Part shown: positions 34,601-47,901 of the stretch, piece after piece
How positions within the stretch are numbered: position 1 is the first letter of the stretch
How the letters are laid out: every line of letters begins with the position of its first letter
Source of the DNA: Escallonia rubra
Lineage: Eukaryota > Streptophyta > Magnoliopsida > Escalloniales > Escalloniaceae
Assembly: GCA_033065855.1 (NCBI GenBank)
Contig: JAVXUO010001426.1
Coordinates: 1-64,000 of the forward strand
DNA length: 64,000 nucleotides
Reading direction: 5' to 3'
Notes under the pieces: generated by a model
Told to the model about the DNA's origin: nothing
Seen by the model: only the letters and a program-made list of their open reading frames with translations
Database searches by the model: none
Made by a program: the position numbers and the translations under genes

Positions 34601-37600
34601 TTTTAGTCCAATTCAGGTTGTGAAATGTACCTGTACTCAAATACTAGAACTGGCATTCTAAGGCTTCATCATTTCTTTATAACAATTCGTTATTGGACGA
34701 CTCTGTGTTTTTCTTGTGCATTGTTGAAATGCGTAAACTATACAAATGATTGACCTATTATCCTTTCCCCATTGGTTAATTATGTGGATGCCTTCTTTAA
34801 TGGTGTACATATTCATTATGTTTAACGAAATTCGCTTCCAGAAAGCTAATATTTTTTTCCTCAGTTGAAGGCTTATCCGTGGTGTTCTTATAAATTTATG
34901 GTCTGAAATTCATCCTGATGCGGCATACACTGTTACGGGCTTCAAATTTTTGCAGGCATTTATGCCCATGTAGGACACTCAAGGGAGGAATAACTGCTAC
35001 TAGAATTCCAGTTCTATTCTGTTCCAATTCTTTGTCATTCAAATGTGCCACCTGAAAATTTTCTATTTTACAACACAGGGGAACTATAAGCTTACCATTG
35101 CTTATATCCACTATATCTTCTCAAGGCATCAAATCAAAAGTAGATAAGTGCTGCAGTGCTACGTCTTTTCTGTTGAAGACTTTTTGCTAAGACGTTAAGC
35201 TGTCTGAGAGTCGTTCAATTATGTCATCTGTGCTGATATCATATAACCATACTCTCCCTCAAACTTATATTTGAAGTTGTCTCCCATTCCGCTCGTAAAT
35301 TCACTTCCTTTCCCTTCTCAACCAGTGACAAGGGAATCGAATCCTGGTTTTCCTGGTGATAGTATGGATAAAGATCTTAGCCTGAAGGTCCCAGTGCTTG
35401 GTCCTGTTGTTAGCTGCTTTTACTTCAGCGGGAATAGAATAACTTGTATACGTGAAAAGCACTTGGACTTCCGGTTACCTGACCTTTTGAGCAAGCTCAT
35501 AACCTTCATTATTATCACTACATGGAAAAACCAAAGAGAACCTTTTAGTCCTAGTGGAGTTCCTAGACTAAATGTTGCAGTGAGCACCATTTATCTTGGG
35601 AACAAGTGGTATTAGTATATAGTAATGAGTTCCAATATTGTCGAATCCCGTGTATTTGGAGATGGAAATTGGGGAAACATGTTTTCCCAGCACTCATACC
35701 AAGCCTATGTAATAGAACTTCAGCGAAGAGGCTGTAATAAGATAATTAAACATGCACACAATGTGTTTTTGATAATTCATCCCCAACATAATTCCCAACA
35801 TGAATGAAGAATCACAAGTTGGTTTGCTATGGAACACAGCAAAAGCTGCAGTACTTGGATACTATGCTCCACGCTGAGCTCCATATGACTTCTCCGTTAT
35901 CTTTTTTCTTCCCATAGTGGACTTACGCCTAGTTCTTTAAGTCAAGTGTTGCCAATGCTTTACTGAAAGTATTTATTGCTCTCTATGGGCCAGGTAATGT
36001 TAGGAGTTGACCGTCTTGATATGATTAAGGGAATTCCCCAGAAGATTTTGGCATTTGAGAAGTTCCTTGAAGAAAATCCACATTGGCGTGACAAAGTCGT
36101 TTTGCTACAAATTGCTGTGCCAACAAGGACTGATGTTCCTGAGTGTAAGTTTGATTGTCATCGTCATCTTCTCTTTCTTTTCTTTATGTAGCAATGTAGC
36201 ATGAACCACTGCTCTAATCTCTATGTACGGATGAAGATCATACTACTTGTTGGTCTGTCTAACTGTTCCACTTGCCAAGTGCTGCAACTCTCAGAGACTT
36301 GATGTTTGGGAGGAACCTCTGTCTGCCTTTTGGAAAAGAAATTTCCTAGCATATCAAAGGAAAAAAATATAGAGAAATGTAAAGTTTTGAGCCAAGAACA
36401 TAGAGCTTTGTCAAGTACCTTTCTTGAAATTATTTCATTGTCCTTTGCTATTTCTTACAAGGCAATGAAAAGGAAAATTCTTTAGAAATGACAACCTAAA
36501 AGCTAAAAGTATACCACAGAAACAAGTAAATAGCATCACTGTATTTCTATTTTAGTTGCCAATCCTGCCCCTATTTATCCTCTGGCCTTCACATGTGACA
36601 GGAAGTGCAGCCTCCTTGACTCTTGACTAAAATCAACTTAACTAAGCCTTGTCTAAACTAGTTGCGTAGGCTACATGGATCCTTTACAAATACTATCTGA
36701 TCAATTCGTAGAGCAAGTGAGATTACTTCTTCTTCGTGACTCTAGCTCTGCCTCTATCTTGTCTTACCTTATCAACTTGACACAACTCACTTTCCTCACT
36801 AGGGCATTAAATGCCCACATTGATTACGAGCAAACCGTGTTGAAGTGCTCCCTCATCTTTTCTTGCGACTCTTTCTTATGCAATATCAATCGAAGAAAAT
36901 AATAACTTTAGTGTTGCCCATGAGTTATGCTTAACCTACTATGGATGTTGAAGTAGTAACTCTAACATAGCATTCACCCATTTCCTACTCTCATTAATTA
37001 ACCCCATATCGTTCACATATGATATACAAGTATCCAAACCCTAAAAGCTTTGATTAATTTGCCTTTTCAAATTAATGAAAGATCAAGGACCTTACTCAAC
37101 TCCAAAATTTTACGCTCCATCGACCTTACATTAAAGCCAGTTCGTAATGATGGCTGCAATGTTAATATCAATGATTTTAGGTTAACATTGCATACTATGT
37201 TCACATAATTTGTTGTTTTTTCAGACCAAAAGCTCACATGCCAAGTTCATGAAATTGTGGGGCGCATTAATGGAAGGTTTGGAACTCTAACAGCTGTTCC
37301 AATACATCATCTGGTCTGCCTCTTTACCTTCTTCGACTTATCTTCTGGACATAGAATTACACGTCAATAAAGCTGACGCAGAAATTGTTTGTGTCATAAA
37401 TTTTTTAAGTCACAGGATAATAAGATGTGTGTTGCAATAGCAGAAATATGCAAGTCTGTTTCAACTACTCTTAAATTGCTCTATTTAGTTGCATACTGTA
37501 CAAAAAAAAATTCATTGTATCTTTTACTGAATCAGCTGTGAAACTGGAAACATAATGTACTATAATAGCTGTGTGGACAAGAAGATAGATCAAAACACCG

Positions 37601-40600
37601 TGACACGAGTCTAGTGAAGTAGTGTCTTTACACAATATACAAAATAATTTAGGGCAAAGTAGAAAGAATGCAGGCGAGAAGGGAGGTGATGCCTAAGTTT
37701 TCAAAGGTTGATATTTGAAGCAAGTGATCTAAATTGATGCCCTTACAGGTGAATGGTTCCCTCCCCCGGTTAAGTTGTAGGGGTCGAAGTTTAACTTCTT
37801 CAATCAGTAGTGGTCTTCTGTCAGGAATGCAGCATTGGTGCTCTCTTCCATACTCTTCTTCTTTCTAGTCTTTTTTTCTTGATAATGCCGACTGTAGCAA
37901 TGGGAAAGACATATAATTGCACATGTTGGAAACAAACTTGACCGAGAAGCTTAATCCATTCTTGTGCCCGACAGGTGTTCATACTTGATATTAACAATTA
38001 TGTCCTTTTATTTGCGTATTGACAACATCCAAAAAGTTCCCTTCAATTGTTTACCTCTACTTTTCGATAAGCCACACCCCTGGTGCGACACAAACAATGC
38101 CCTTAATGAGTGATCACGCTCAACGAATCAATGCTCTTCTTAAGTCATCCTTTCATTAGCCGTCACCTTGCTAGCTGACTCGGTACAGATAATATGCTAG
38201 AAAGTTCTCTTTAACACTTTAAGAGACAATGCTCACCACAAGAGCCAATGACAACAGCCGACATGGCCGCTTTTTCCTGAAGATTTTTGAAATTTTAATT
38301 CCATATTCTTCTCTGTTTTTGTCTTCTTTTAATTGCGTTTGGAGCATGAAATCAAGCAACTGCTTTGAGAGACTTCAAGCTTTGTATACCTTATTACCAT
38401 TATAGCTAGTCAGTCTAATACCCTAAATTACTTTTTTCTTTTCTTACAGGATCAAACACTTGACTTTCAAGCACTATGTGCACTGTACGCTGTTACTGGT
38501 ACTAAATCTTTTGCCGTACAGTATGTAGTAATAATGCGTTATATTCTAAAGGTACTCACTTATTTTGGATTGTTACTCTTAAACCAGAATTAAGTAGCAT
38601 CTTGAAGAATTCTTTGTTTTTCCCTCTCAACTGCTAAACTAAGATGAACATGAGTTCAGATTGGCTAGGAAATAAGTCGAATAATTTAGTGAGGCAATGA
38701 AAGTACTTGAAGAACCGTTCAAAGCTCTCTCTTAGATTTACCTGATAATTCAATTGGTGCCTTAGCCTTATTTTAAATGGGAAACCACCTGATTTTCTTA
38801 TCGAATCATTTCAGTATCTAGGGATGTTATGCTTAACACTCAGCTGATTTTCTGCTTTCCAAGTGAACTAATTCACTGACAAGTAGGCGAATGCATATTG
38901 TTATTGTTGTCTTCAAAAATTATGTTCACTAAATTGAAAGTGGGATACTGAAATCCCTACTGCGATTGGCCTCTCTGGTTAAACCAAGTAGAATATTAAC
39001 ATTGCTTGGTCATCTCCCTTGAACAATTATTGGATTCATTTTGTTATGCTTAAAAATATCCCTATTTTTCTTTTTCTGTTTGAAGTAATTTCCTGGGATT
39101 ATATATCTTTTCATATTCTTCTTGTTGCTTGCGACATATTGTTGTAGAGTACTTCACCAAGGTTATTGCAACTGGGACCTTTGCGGCATATAACGTGGCT
39201 TTTGAACTAATGCCTTACATTTGAGATAGCAACTCTGCATGAATTTTCTTGTTCCAAGATGCCCACTGTGTTCATATTTGGATGCTAGATATTTGAGCTT
39301 TGGCCCGGATAGTAGTCTTGTAAAAACGAATGACAACTATTCTGCGATTACCATTCTGACTAAATTATTAACTAAGGAACCAAAGATGTGCCTCTTACAT
39401 TACGAAATATATAGTGGTTGCATCATGGGAAGCACTTAACTTATAATGCTGATTACTACTGCATATAAGCATTTGTGTCATGTGATTTGATACTGCAAAC
39501 TTACTGGCTGCTGGACGATATGCTCTACATAAAATAACTAAAATATAACAAAGTTCTAGTTGCTTTCATGTCGCACTCTAACAGTGGCTGTCATCTTATT
39601 TCCCTTTTTACGTCTCTTGTTTAGATGTAGCACTAGTCACATCTTTGAGGGATGGAATGAATCTTGTCAGCTACGAGTTTGTTGCTTGCCAAGCCTCAAA
39701 AAAAGGGGTTCTTATTCTAAGTGAGGTAAGTTAGTTTACACCCTTCTTTGAGTTGGTGTGGAAGTTTATTCTGCACTAGAAAATATGTGTATGTGCGCGC
39801 GTGCATGTGTGCATGCACAATACCACTTTCCAATCGTTAACGAGAAAATATCATGACCATCCTTTCACCAGTAAGATTAGTTTAAGAGATATATCATGTA
39901 GCCAAACAGGCGTAAATTCTGACTACAAGAGGTTTCGTAATAATAAATTTGCGATCTCAGACCCGCGGTTCATCCTGAATAGATTCTATGGTACCAATTA
40001 TGAAAAAGCACAAAAGCATTAGACATTGCTGAGATGAGGAGGAGAACTTTGTTATGAGGTTTCAGACGGATCTAATGGATTATTTTCACATGGCTTAAGG
40101 TCCTCGGTGTTGCAACATGTAAAACCTTTGCATGCTTTGCGCCCATTATTCATCTACCCTAAGAAGTTTGATTGATCATATTATTAATGAGATTCTGAGA
40201 TTGAAAAATTAGAGACTTAGAGTATGGATGCCTGTTCCCTAGAGTATACACTTACCAAACTCTACTTGGCTAAGCCCTAGTCCCAAACTAGTTGAGGTAG
40301 CACTCTCCCCTGTTGTTCTTTCTAGAACTTAGTTTCTTAATCTTTTGTCATCTCTTTTGTCATCTGCCATACTTTATGATACGCCATGTTTCCTGCATTT
40401 TTCATCTTCATGAGTATAATAGTTTGTTTAGTAATGTGCTTATTTCTAGTTTGCAGGCGCAGCACAATCTCTTGGTGCTGGGGCGATTTTGGTGAACCCA
40501 TGGAACATCACAGAAGTTGCTGCATCTATTGGGTATGCTTTAAATATGCCAGCTGATGAAAGAGAAAAACGGCACCACCATAATTTCATGCATGTGACCA

Positions 40601-43600
40601 CTCACACATCCCAAGAATGGGCTGAAACCTTTGTAAGGTACATTTACAAAATAGATGGCTGAACAATATTATCTTATAACTTGGGAAATCCTAGTGCTTC
40701 TTATGTTGCAGTCATGACTTAATTCTTTCTTGTTCCAAAATGATTGCACCATATGTTTTGGTTTTGTGAAAGCTCATCTTTGATATGAGGCTTGGCGCAA
40801 TTGCAATGTTGCTTCAGTTATGACCTTTGTGAAAGGTCATGGGTTCATGATGCGAAAGTAGCCTTTCCACAAAGTTGGGGTAAGGGGCATACATCTAACC
40901 ACCCTCATGCAGTGGATGGTTTTTTGTCTTTTTCTGAAGGCTCACAACATCTGGCATATACAAGATGAGGCAACACGATACAGTCTATGGACGGCATGGT
41001 GTTGGTTAATGAGATCTAGTTAGATATTGTAGGAGATTTAAGTCAAGTAGGATTAAAACAGATATCTGCAGGCAAGCTCAGAAAGGCAAGGAGCATAAAT
41101 GAGGATGCAAACACGGAAGGGCAAGAGTTCCTGTTAAAGATATATTTCAATATACTGAGTCAGTATTTCTGAAGAAGTTCATATTTTACATGGATGCTAC
41201 ACATAGGACGAAGAGTAAGCTGAATGTTGTAGAAGCCTTCAAACAAGCATTTCGAATGGAATGCAAGTTGAAGAAGATATGTTGTAGGATGGGTGTGAAG
41301 CCATTTTACATATATGGTGTGTTTGGCCACTGAGGATCAAGAGAGGAAGTCGAGAGGCTGTTGGCACTTTGGTTGCGAACCCATAGAGGAGTCATCAGGT
41401 AGTTTGTATTGGGCAAATCATTCAAGACTGGTGAAACTAATTAGATCACGTTGATGTCCCTCTCTTGAGGGACTGCACATGAGCGGGATTCTTGAAGAAA
41501 ATTAATAATTTAAACTGCTGATAGATTAGCCTCGGGGTTCACCGCAGTTGCTTTAAAATTCCTATAGCATTTTTAGGTCTTTCCCTTTGCAGTGTCATGC
41601 TGCTTCGTACTATTCCACTTTTCTTTTCATTTCAAGATCATGATTGACAGGCCTGCGACTTCAGCATTATAGAATGAGGCTGCTCTATGTATATCTACCC
41701 TTTTGTCCGTATCTCCTTAAAAGACTGCATAGATTATTTACTTCATCATACAGACAACTCACTTCAAGATACTGTGGAAGTGTCCTAGTCATGCTGAGTA
41801 TACCATGGTAGTCATTTAAATGAAACAACTAAATCTTCTCAGTCCAAACTTTGTATCTAATCCAGACACAGGAAGGGATTCTGTAGACTAGGATATCTAT
41901 CTTCTCTCAAGCGATTTCCGTGCTACACACCTATACTTCTAAGTTGTAAGTCTCTAACATCATAGACATAAAAGTTTGGACCTAGTCTACAGTCTAGAGA
42001 AAAAAGATAGTATTTTCCTTGTGTAAGGTTTCAGCTGAGAGAAAAAAGATTTTTTGCTGATGTTGACTTGGGTGATAACTTCTGACAGAACGTGACAATC
42101 GTGTTATGTGGAGAGTATGTTGAAATGATCAAGCACAATTGGAAAGAAGACAAAAAGAAAGAATGTGTTATATGAGCACCTGTGTTTTTCTTTTATCGAG
42201 AATGCAAATTGTGGATGTCAAAAGACAAGTGTGAGTTGTTCAAAATGAGGATACGACCAAATTGTTCTCCATTTTAGCTTTTAGTTTGCCATAAAGTCTA
42301 TCCATGAAAAACAGTACTCTTCCTGAATATGCAGGCATCGGTTATACAGTTCCTCCCCATGCATAACCTAATATTGTTGTTTAGCATATTGACATCACCC
42401 TAAATATTGCCTAGCAGGCTAACATTATTGTTTGCTTTGGTGTAGTGAACTTAACGATTCGGTTGTTGAAGCTCAGATGAGGACCAGACAGATCCCACCT
42501 TTACTTCGGACAAGAGATGTGCTTCAGTGTTACTCGCAATCCAACAATAGATTGCTTATACTGGTAATCTATAGTTTCCTCCTCCCAAGTCACTGCATTA
42601 TTGAGACACCATGCACTGGGGTAAGCCCTTATTAATACATGGAACGTGTTGGGAGCTATCCCAATAAGAAGTTATTACACTTTTATGATAGCATCTACTG
42701 TATTCATTTGATAATGAAGGGTTCCTTATAGTCTCAAAGACCTTTCAAACATTTTACATGTAACTGGTTATGGGTGGAACCTTTGCAGCTTCTCCTCTTT
42801 GTGATCTTCACACTGAAGCTATTTCCTCTGTTCCTTTGACTTCTCATGAGGACTAAAGACAGATGGTGGAAGCATGAGATAAAATCGACTCTACCCTTTT
42901 AACTTATTAGATTAAGAAGTTCTTAACTGCTTCCCTATGTTAATCAGATTTCCTGTGCGGAAGCGAGTATATGTGCAGATGGAACTGTAATTACTAAAAA
43001 GTACCCGCTTTCTGCTGACATAATGTGGTTAGATGCTTAAGAGTGTGGAACAGTTATTGTTGACACTTGACATGGTGTTAGAGCCTTAGAGGTGTAATCG
43101 TTTTTTAATGTAGCCACCACCTTGATGATCAAGATACATGCACATGGGTTTGGCTTACTCACGGAAGTGAGTCTAGTTGTACTGCTACTCTTGATGCAAT
43201 GCTTGTTTGCCAAAATAAGTAACAAATTTGAACATATTAGCAGTTTATAGATTTTGTTGGGTAGAAGAGTTTTTTAGTATCTTGAAATGGAGTGTTTCAA
43301 TCTCTTACAGCAAGATGATTACTGTCCACGTATGACTTTAAGAATGTTTTCTTGCTTGATGATGTGCTTTATAAACAGGCCATGCCTCATGTGCTCCACC
43401 TTAAAAAATGTGTTGTTTGGCAACACAATCTAATTCCAATCTTCCTTCCAATCCATAGGGATTCAATGCAACATTAACAGAACCCGTCGATGCCCCAGGA
43501 AGAAGGGTTGATCAGTTCAAAGAGATGGAACTTAAATTGCACCCAGATCTTAGAGAACCCTTGAAGAAGCTTTGCAACGACCCTAAGACAACGATTGTAG

Positions 43601-46007
43601 TCCTTAGTGGAAGTGAAAGAAGTGTCCTGGACAAGGTACCCTACTTTTGCTAGTGCTCCTCTGTTCCGTCTTTAGCAAACTCTTCCCGTGACAGACTGAT
43701 TTTACAGAGTTTTGGCGAGTACAACCTGTGGTTGGCAGCAGAACACGGGATGTTTGTACGTCCTACTAAAGGAGAGTGGATGACAACAATGCCAGAAAAC
43801 TTGCACATGGATTGGGTTGACAGTGTAAAGGTGCAAAATGTTGTACTGGTTTTCATGTATAATTGTTTTCCATCTTATGTATATGAAATTTGTGGCCTCC
43901 AAGTGTGATTCTTGTCCATCGTGACAGCATGTTTTCGAGTATTTCACTGAGAGAACACCCCGGTCTCATTTTGAGCCCCGCGAGACTTCACTTGTGTGGA
44001 ACTATAAGTACGCAGGTGACTGATCATATATTAACCTCATCTCTGATTCCAAAAAAAAAATAATTCTATCATGCTTTATGATATTTTTATTCAGTTCTGC
44101 GTCCTGGATAATACTTAATAACACAATGCAGATGTTGAGTTTGGAAGGCTTCAAGCAAAGGATATGCTGCAGCACTTGTGGACTGGCCCAATCTCTAATG
44201 CTTCTGTAGAAGTTGTTCAAGGTGGCAGATCTGTTGAGGTCCGAGCTGTTGGTGTCACAAAGGTGCATATATTTTCCTTGTTTAGGAAGCTTATATTTTT
44301 GCTGCATAATGTAGTCGAATGCGTTGTTACATTCTCGTTTGTTTATGTTCAGGGTGCAGCAATTGACCGTATTTTGGGGGAAATTGTTCATAACAAAGAC
44401 GTGAAGGCACCCATTGATTATGTGCTGTGTATCGGGCACTTTTTACCGAAGGTATGTGATCTTTGACACGTTTTTGCAGCATTCTTCTTGTTACAAGTAT
44501 TTACATTTTTTTGCTTGTTCGAGGGCACCTTGTACTTAAACATTGTATAACTCATTTCTTGAAGAACTTCTTAAAAACTCCATAGATTTTTCTTAATTTT
44601 TTCTCTTACTTGTAAATTTTTTTATAGAACATTTGAAACTAAAAAAGATCGTACAGATAAATTTTCTGCTATCCAAGAATCCAACTGTCAAAAGTTTTCT
44701 TTCTGAAATAATTTCCTCTAAGTCAATTAATATAGAATTCGTAACCTGGCTATACTGAAAATTAAATAGACAAAAATTCTACACTGTATACTATTGCTGC
44801 GTGCCAAGACTCTGCCCTTGAAATAACCGATGAGAAGGTAAATGAGCAATTCAGTTCAGATACAAGTTCTTGCATCAAATTGAGTCTATCTCTTCTTCTA
44901 TTGAATGTAACATATCTAAACTAACTGGCAAGAGGACATACCAAAAAGGCAATTAGAATTAGTAGCAACCTTACTCATCTCATTGCGTAATGTGAAGGTT
45001 GAAGTCTTACAACATGTAAGCTGTGATTCATGTCATAGAAAATACAGAATGGTATCAGAGTTTTCGCTTTCTTCCACATTGCTTACCCTATCGAAAGCCC
45101 ATGACTGCACCAGCTGTAAGAAAAGATCTCATGGAATACAATTAAACCACTATAATGGGCCATCCACCACTGTGACTTTCAGATAAGTCCTCGTTTTTTT
45201 ATTTTTTGATAGAGCGAGAGCCGATCTTGTCAATTTTTCTGACTCTGCGGCTGACACATCACTATTGACTGTCTGGCCAAGAAGGGTTTCCATGAATCCC
45301 CTCAAATCTGCATTAAATCAAAATAATCCAAACCCCGATTCCGCAAATCTTCCAATCACTGCATCAATATCCCAATTTTTTTCAAAGATCGTTGTATTGT
45401 CAATTTTTTTCTCACTGGTAGTTACCAGCACATCATGGGCCTGATCTCCTTTACTAATCTCATACTTCATAGTGTTGAGTCCTACTCTTTCGTTAACACA
45501 TTTTATGAGAAACAAATTAAAATCGATAAAGTACAATCGCAATACGCAGAGACATACACACTTCACTGCTTTCTTCAGATGGGCAGATTAACGTACTTTT
45601 GCAATTGAATTGTTTTGGCTCAGGATGAAGACATCTATACCTTTTTTGAGCCAGAGCTTCCTGCTGGACTAGCAACGACAGCAAGAGCCAACATAGGGAA
45701 TCCTGTCAACGGATCTGCTTCTAATCGTCCAATAGGGACAAATGGATTTAGGGCACGCTGCAGTAACACCCCTTATAAATCCTTTCCAAACTCAGACAAG
45801 AGAACTAGCAGTAACGGAAACGGAGCTGGTTGGTGGTCTAAAATGCGGGACAGATTGACATTGCAGGAAGGATCATCGGTGCTCGATCTTAAAAGTGAAA
45901 ATTATTTCTCTTGTGCTGTAGGACGCAAGCGATCAAGTGCCAGATATCTTCTTGGGTCATCAGCTGACGTTGTATCACTAATGAAGGAACTTGCAGAGTT
46001 ATCATAA
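31623..46007 (+). CDS. TPS1: Class I trehalose-6-phosphate synthase, 18 exons
   Basis: Makes trehalose-6-phosphate from UDP-glucose and glucose-6-phosphate, in the cytosol and nucleus in other plants. Exons: 31623-31673, 32448-32841, 33004-33101, 33221-33609, 34208-34322, 34441-34542, 35994-36144, 37225-37313, 38450-38498, 39625-39725, 40450-40637, 42446-42563, 43459-43635, 43708-43830, 43928-44015, 44132-44262, 44353-44451, 45624-46007. All are GT-AG with matching phases, giving 948 residues; Arabidopsis TPS1 is about 942. GT20 motifs are all present: [75 protein letters not shown]. The phosphatase-like domain lacks the catalytic DxDGT and has GFNATLTEP, as in class I proteins. Exon 1 is tentative: the usual MPGNKYN start reads IPGNKYN here (ATA at 32469). 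Confidence 0.95.
32254..32280 (+). other. Quadruplex-capable G-tract in TPS1 intron 1
   Basis: Four GGGG runs in GGGGTTGGGG, seven bases, then GGGGTTGGGG. It lies about 170 bp before exon 2 on the sense strand, so it would be in the pre-mRNA. A GT-repeat precedes it. Confidence 0.6.
36628..37170 (+). repeat. Dispersed-repeat remnant in TPS1 intron 7
   Basis: CAACTTAACTAAGCCTTGTC, then CTAAACTAGTTG and GGCTACATGGATCC, is a degenerate form of a tail seen in many plant dispersed repeats (AACTAAGCC...ACTAGTTGGGGTCGGCTAYATGGATCC). A shorter version occurs in intron 10 at 40272-40300 (GCTAAGCCCTAGTCCCAAAC), and a related piece lies beside the LINE fragment at 11137. No coding frame is recognisable in the rest of the segment. 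Confidence 0.45.
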
Positions 46008-47585
46008 CCGAGCTAACTAGACGTAGTCAGACGACACCATACAATGCCTGATAATCTCAAGGTCGAGAACTCCAAAACGGATCTCGGGGGCGTGGATCGT
46101 GTTGATATCATATTGAGCAGGTCAGCCTCTTCCCCTAAAGTTGACAGTTCCAATGGAGCTACATGCTTTTGGTCTATGCTGCATGTAAATCTTGCAAGAT
46201 AGTAAAAAGGAGAAAAGGAACAGCTGCTAATGTCAACCTAGGTTTTGAAGTAATATGCCTTTTTCACTTAGTTTTTTGTAGATGTCTACATGGTCTTAGT
46301 TCTGTAATTCCAGTAGTCAGAATTACTTTTGGTAATCAACTAAAAGCTACGTGCTTGCGTTTGTCTGGCCAATAATTGGATCCTGTAAACCTCCACCCCA
46401 GTTGGCCATCGAATGATAAACTACAAGCTAGCTAGTCGTGGGAAGACCAACTTGGAATCTTGTCACTAGGTCTTATAGTTGATATATTTCCAGAATTGTA
46501 CGAGTCCATCTGTGGCAAGTAATGCAGATTATACAAGTTTTAATCAACTTGCAACTTGATTTGCCAAATTTGAGTGGAAGAGTAGGACTCAGTTAGTACA
46601 TTATGCCAAACGAATCTGAGTATTTTAGCACGAACAAACGAAAAAGTTGCCCAAAATGAAATTGTAGATAAGCATCTTGACCCTAATCCTTATTTTCGAG
46701 CAAGTATAAACATGCTGCATGAATACATGTTTGATCTTGCTGTTTCTTATCCAACTCTTCTCTACCTACTGTCACAGACCTAGAGATTCTCACGCAGATT
46801 TGACCGACTATACTTAAATGAGGCCCCCATTGCTGTTTTTCTAATTGATCCCCGATTGTCTCGAGAATGTATAGGTTGTGCACAATGCAGTGCATTAGGC
46901 CATGGCATTACACGCCAAGCCCGTGTTGTGGCACAATGCCTATATTTCCATGAGCACTCCTGTGCACACAACGAGTCCGTGACACTAGGCTACTATTAAT
47001 AGACACGGTAAACACGAAAGAGATCTTCTAGAGTTCCTTGAGTAACTCCACAGATGGAGATCGTCCTCCATTTTTCTTTACGAGAATAATTGGTTAGACC
47101 AAGTATTATGATGTTTTGTAATGTGAGGTTCCCTATTCAGAGCAAAAGATTAGCCTAATTTTTTGATGAATCGAAAAAATTTTAGTGCTTAGAAGACTGA
47201 ATTTTACATTTTTGAATTACACGAGATATTGGCGCTGCCAATGAATTATTTTTACTCTTTCCATTCGCTTGCTCGCTCGTGGAGTTACTTTGTTTACTCT
47301 AAAGTATCTAAACTCCATTACACTTGATTACACTTTTGTGGTTCGTCTTTATATTTCCATTGCCTAAGAATGGTTAGGGACTTGGAGCAAGTTCATTCAA
47401 TTAAGGATTTGCAAAGATTGGCTTTTTCTTTCGATTTTACTACTTGGACGAAAGTAATTAGGATCACATTTAGAAGAGAAATACATTTTCCTCAAACTAT
47501 CACTAGAAGTCCAAGAAAAAATTACTTGACAAAGTTTGAAAAACATTGTGAAAATTAATCTACTACCTGCAGCATTCCACATGTA
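46008..47585. other. Downstream of TPS1, gene-free
   Basis: The first few hundred bases are presumably 3' UTR. The remainder is AT-rich with no coding region I can recognise. Confidence 0.6.
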
Positions 47586-47654
47586 TAGTTACAACCTCAT
47601 GTATAACAATAGTTACAACCTCATGTATAATAGTTACAACCTCATGTATAACAA
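47586..47654. repeat. Three tandem copies of a MITE-end sequence
   Basis: The unit TAGTTACAACCTCATGTATA begins at 47586, 47610 and 47631, spaced 24 and 21 bases. The same unit appears a fourth time at 47708, inside the left inverted repeat of the neighbouring MITE. Confidence 0.85.
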
Positions 47655-47671
47655 TAGTTCATTTTATGTTG

Positions 47672-47901
47672 GAGCAATTTTTGGATGTTATCCGGGTGGT
47701 AAGATAATAGTTACAACCTCATGTATAACAATAATTAATGATCGTTAAATGTCTTTAGTGACGTTAAAAAAAGGCTGTTTAAAATGGTCACTAAAAGTGT
47801 TAGCTGAAGAGTCATCAATTAACTACATCTAGTGACCATTAATTGTTGTTATACATGAGGTTATAGCTATATTCCTACAACCCTACCGAGTACTTTCTGT
47901 G
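47672..47901. mobile_element. MULE-type MITE (diverged copy of the one at 51.2 kb)
   Basis: Inverted repeats: left AGTTACAACCTCATGTATAA, and right, in reverse complement, AGCTATAACCTCATGTATAA. Beyond them lies CCGGGTGGTAAG at the left, with a matching GGGTTGTAGG at the right. The middle contains TTTAGTGACG and matches the element at 51158-51400. The exact outer ends and the target duplication are not clear. Confidence 0.6.

Noticed and set aside
44995-45066. Copia primer-binding-like TGGTATCAGAG in TPS1 intron 17
   Set aside because: No LTR terminus or pol sequence was found beside it, so the short match may be chance.
47586-47654. CRISPR-like spaced repeats
   Set aside because: Plant nuclear DNA; the repeats are contiguous, have no unique spacers and derive from a MITE end.
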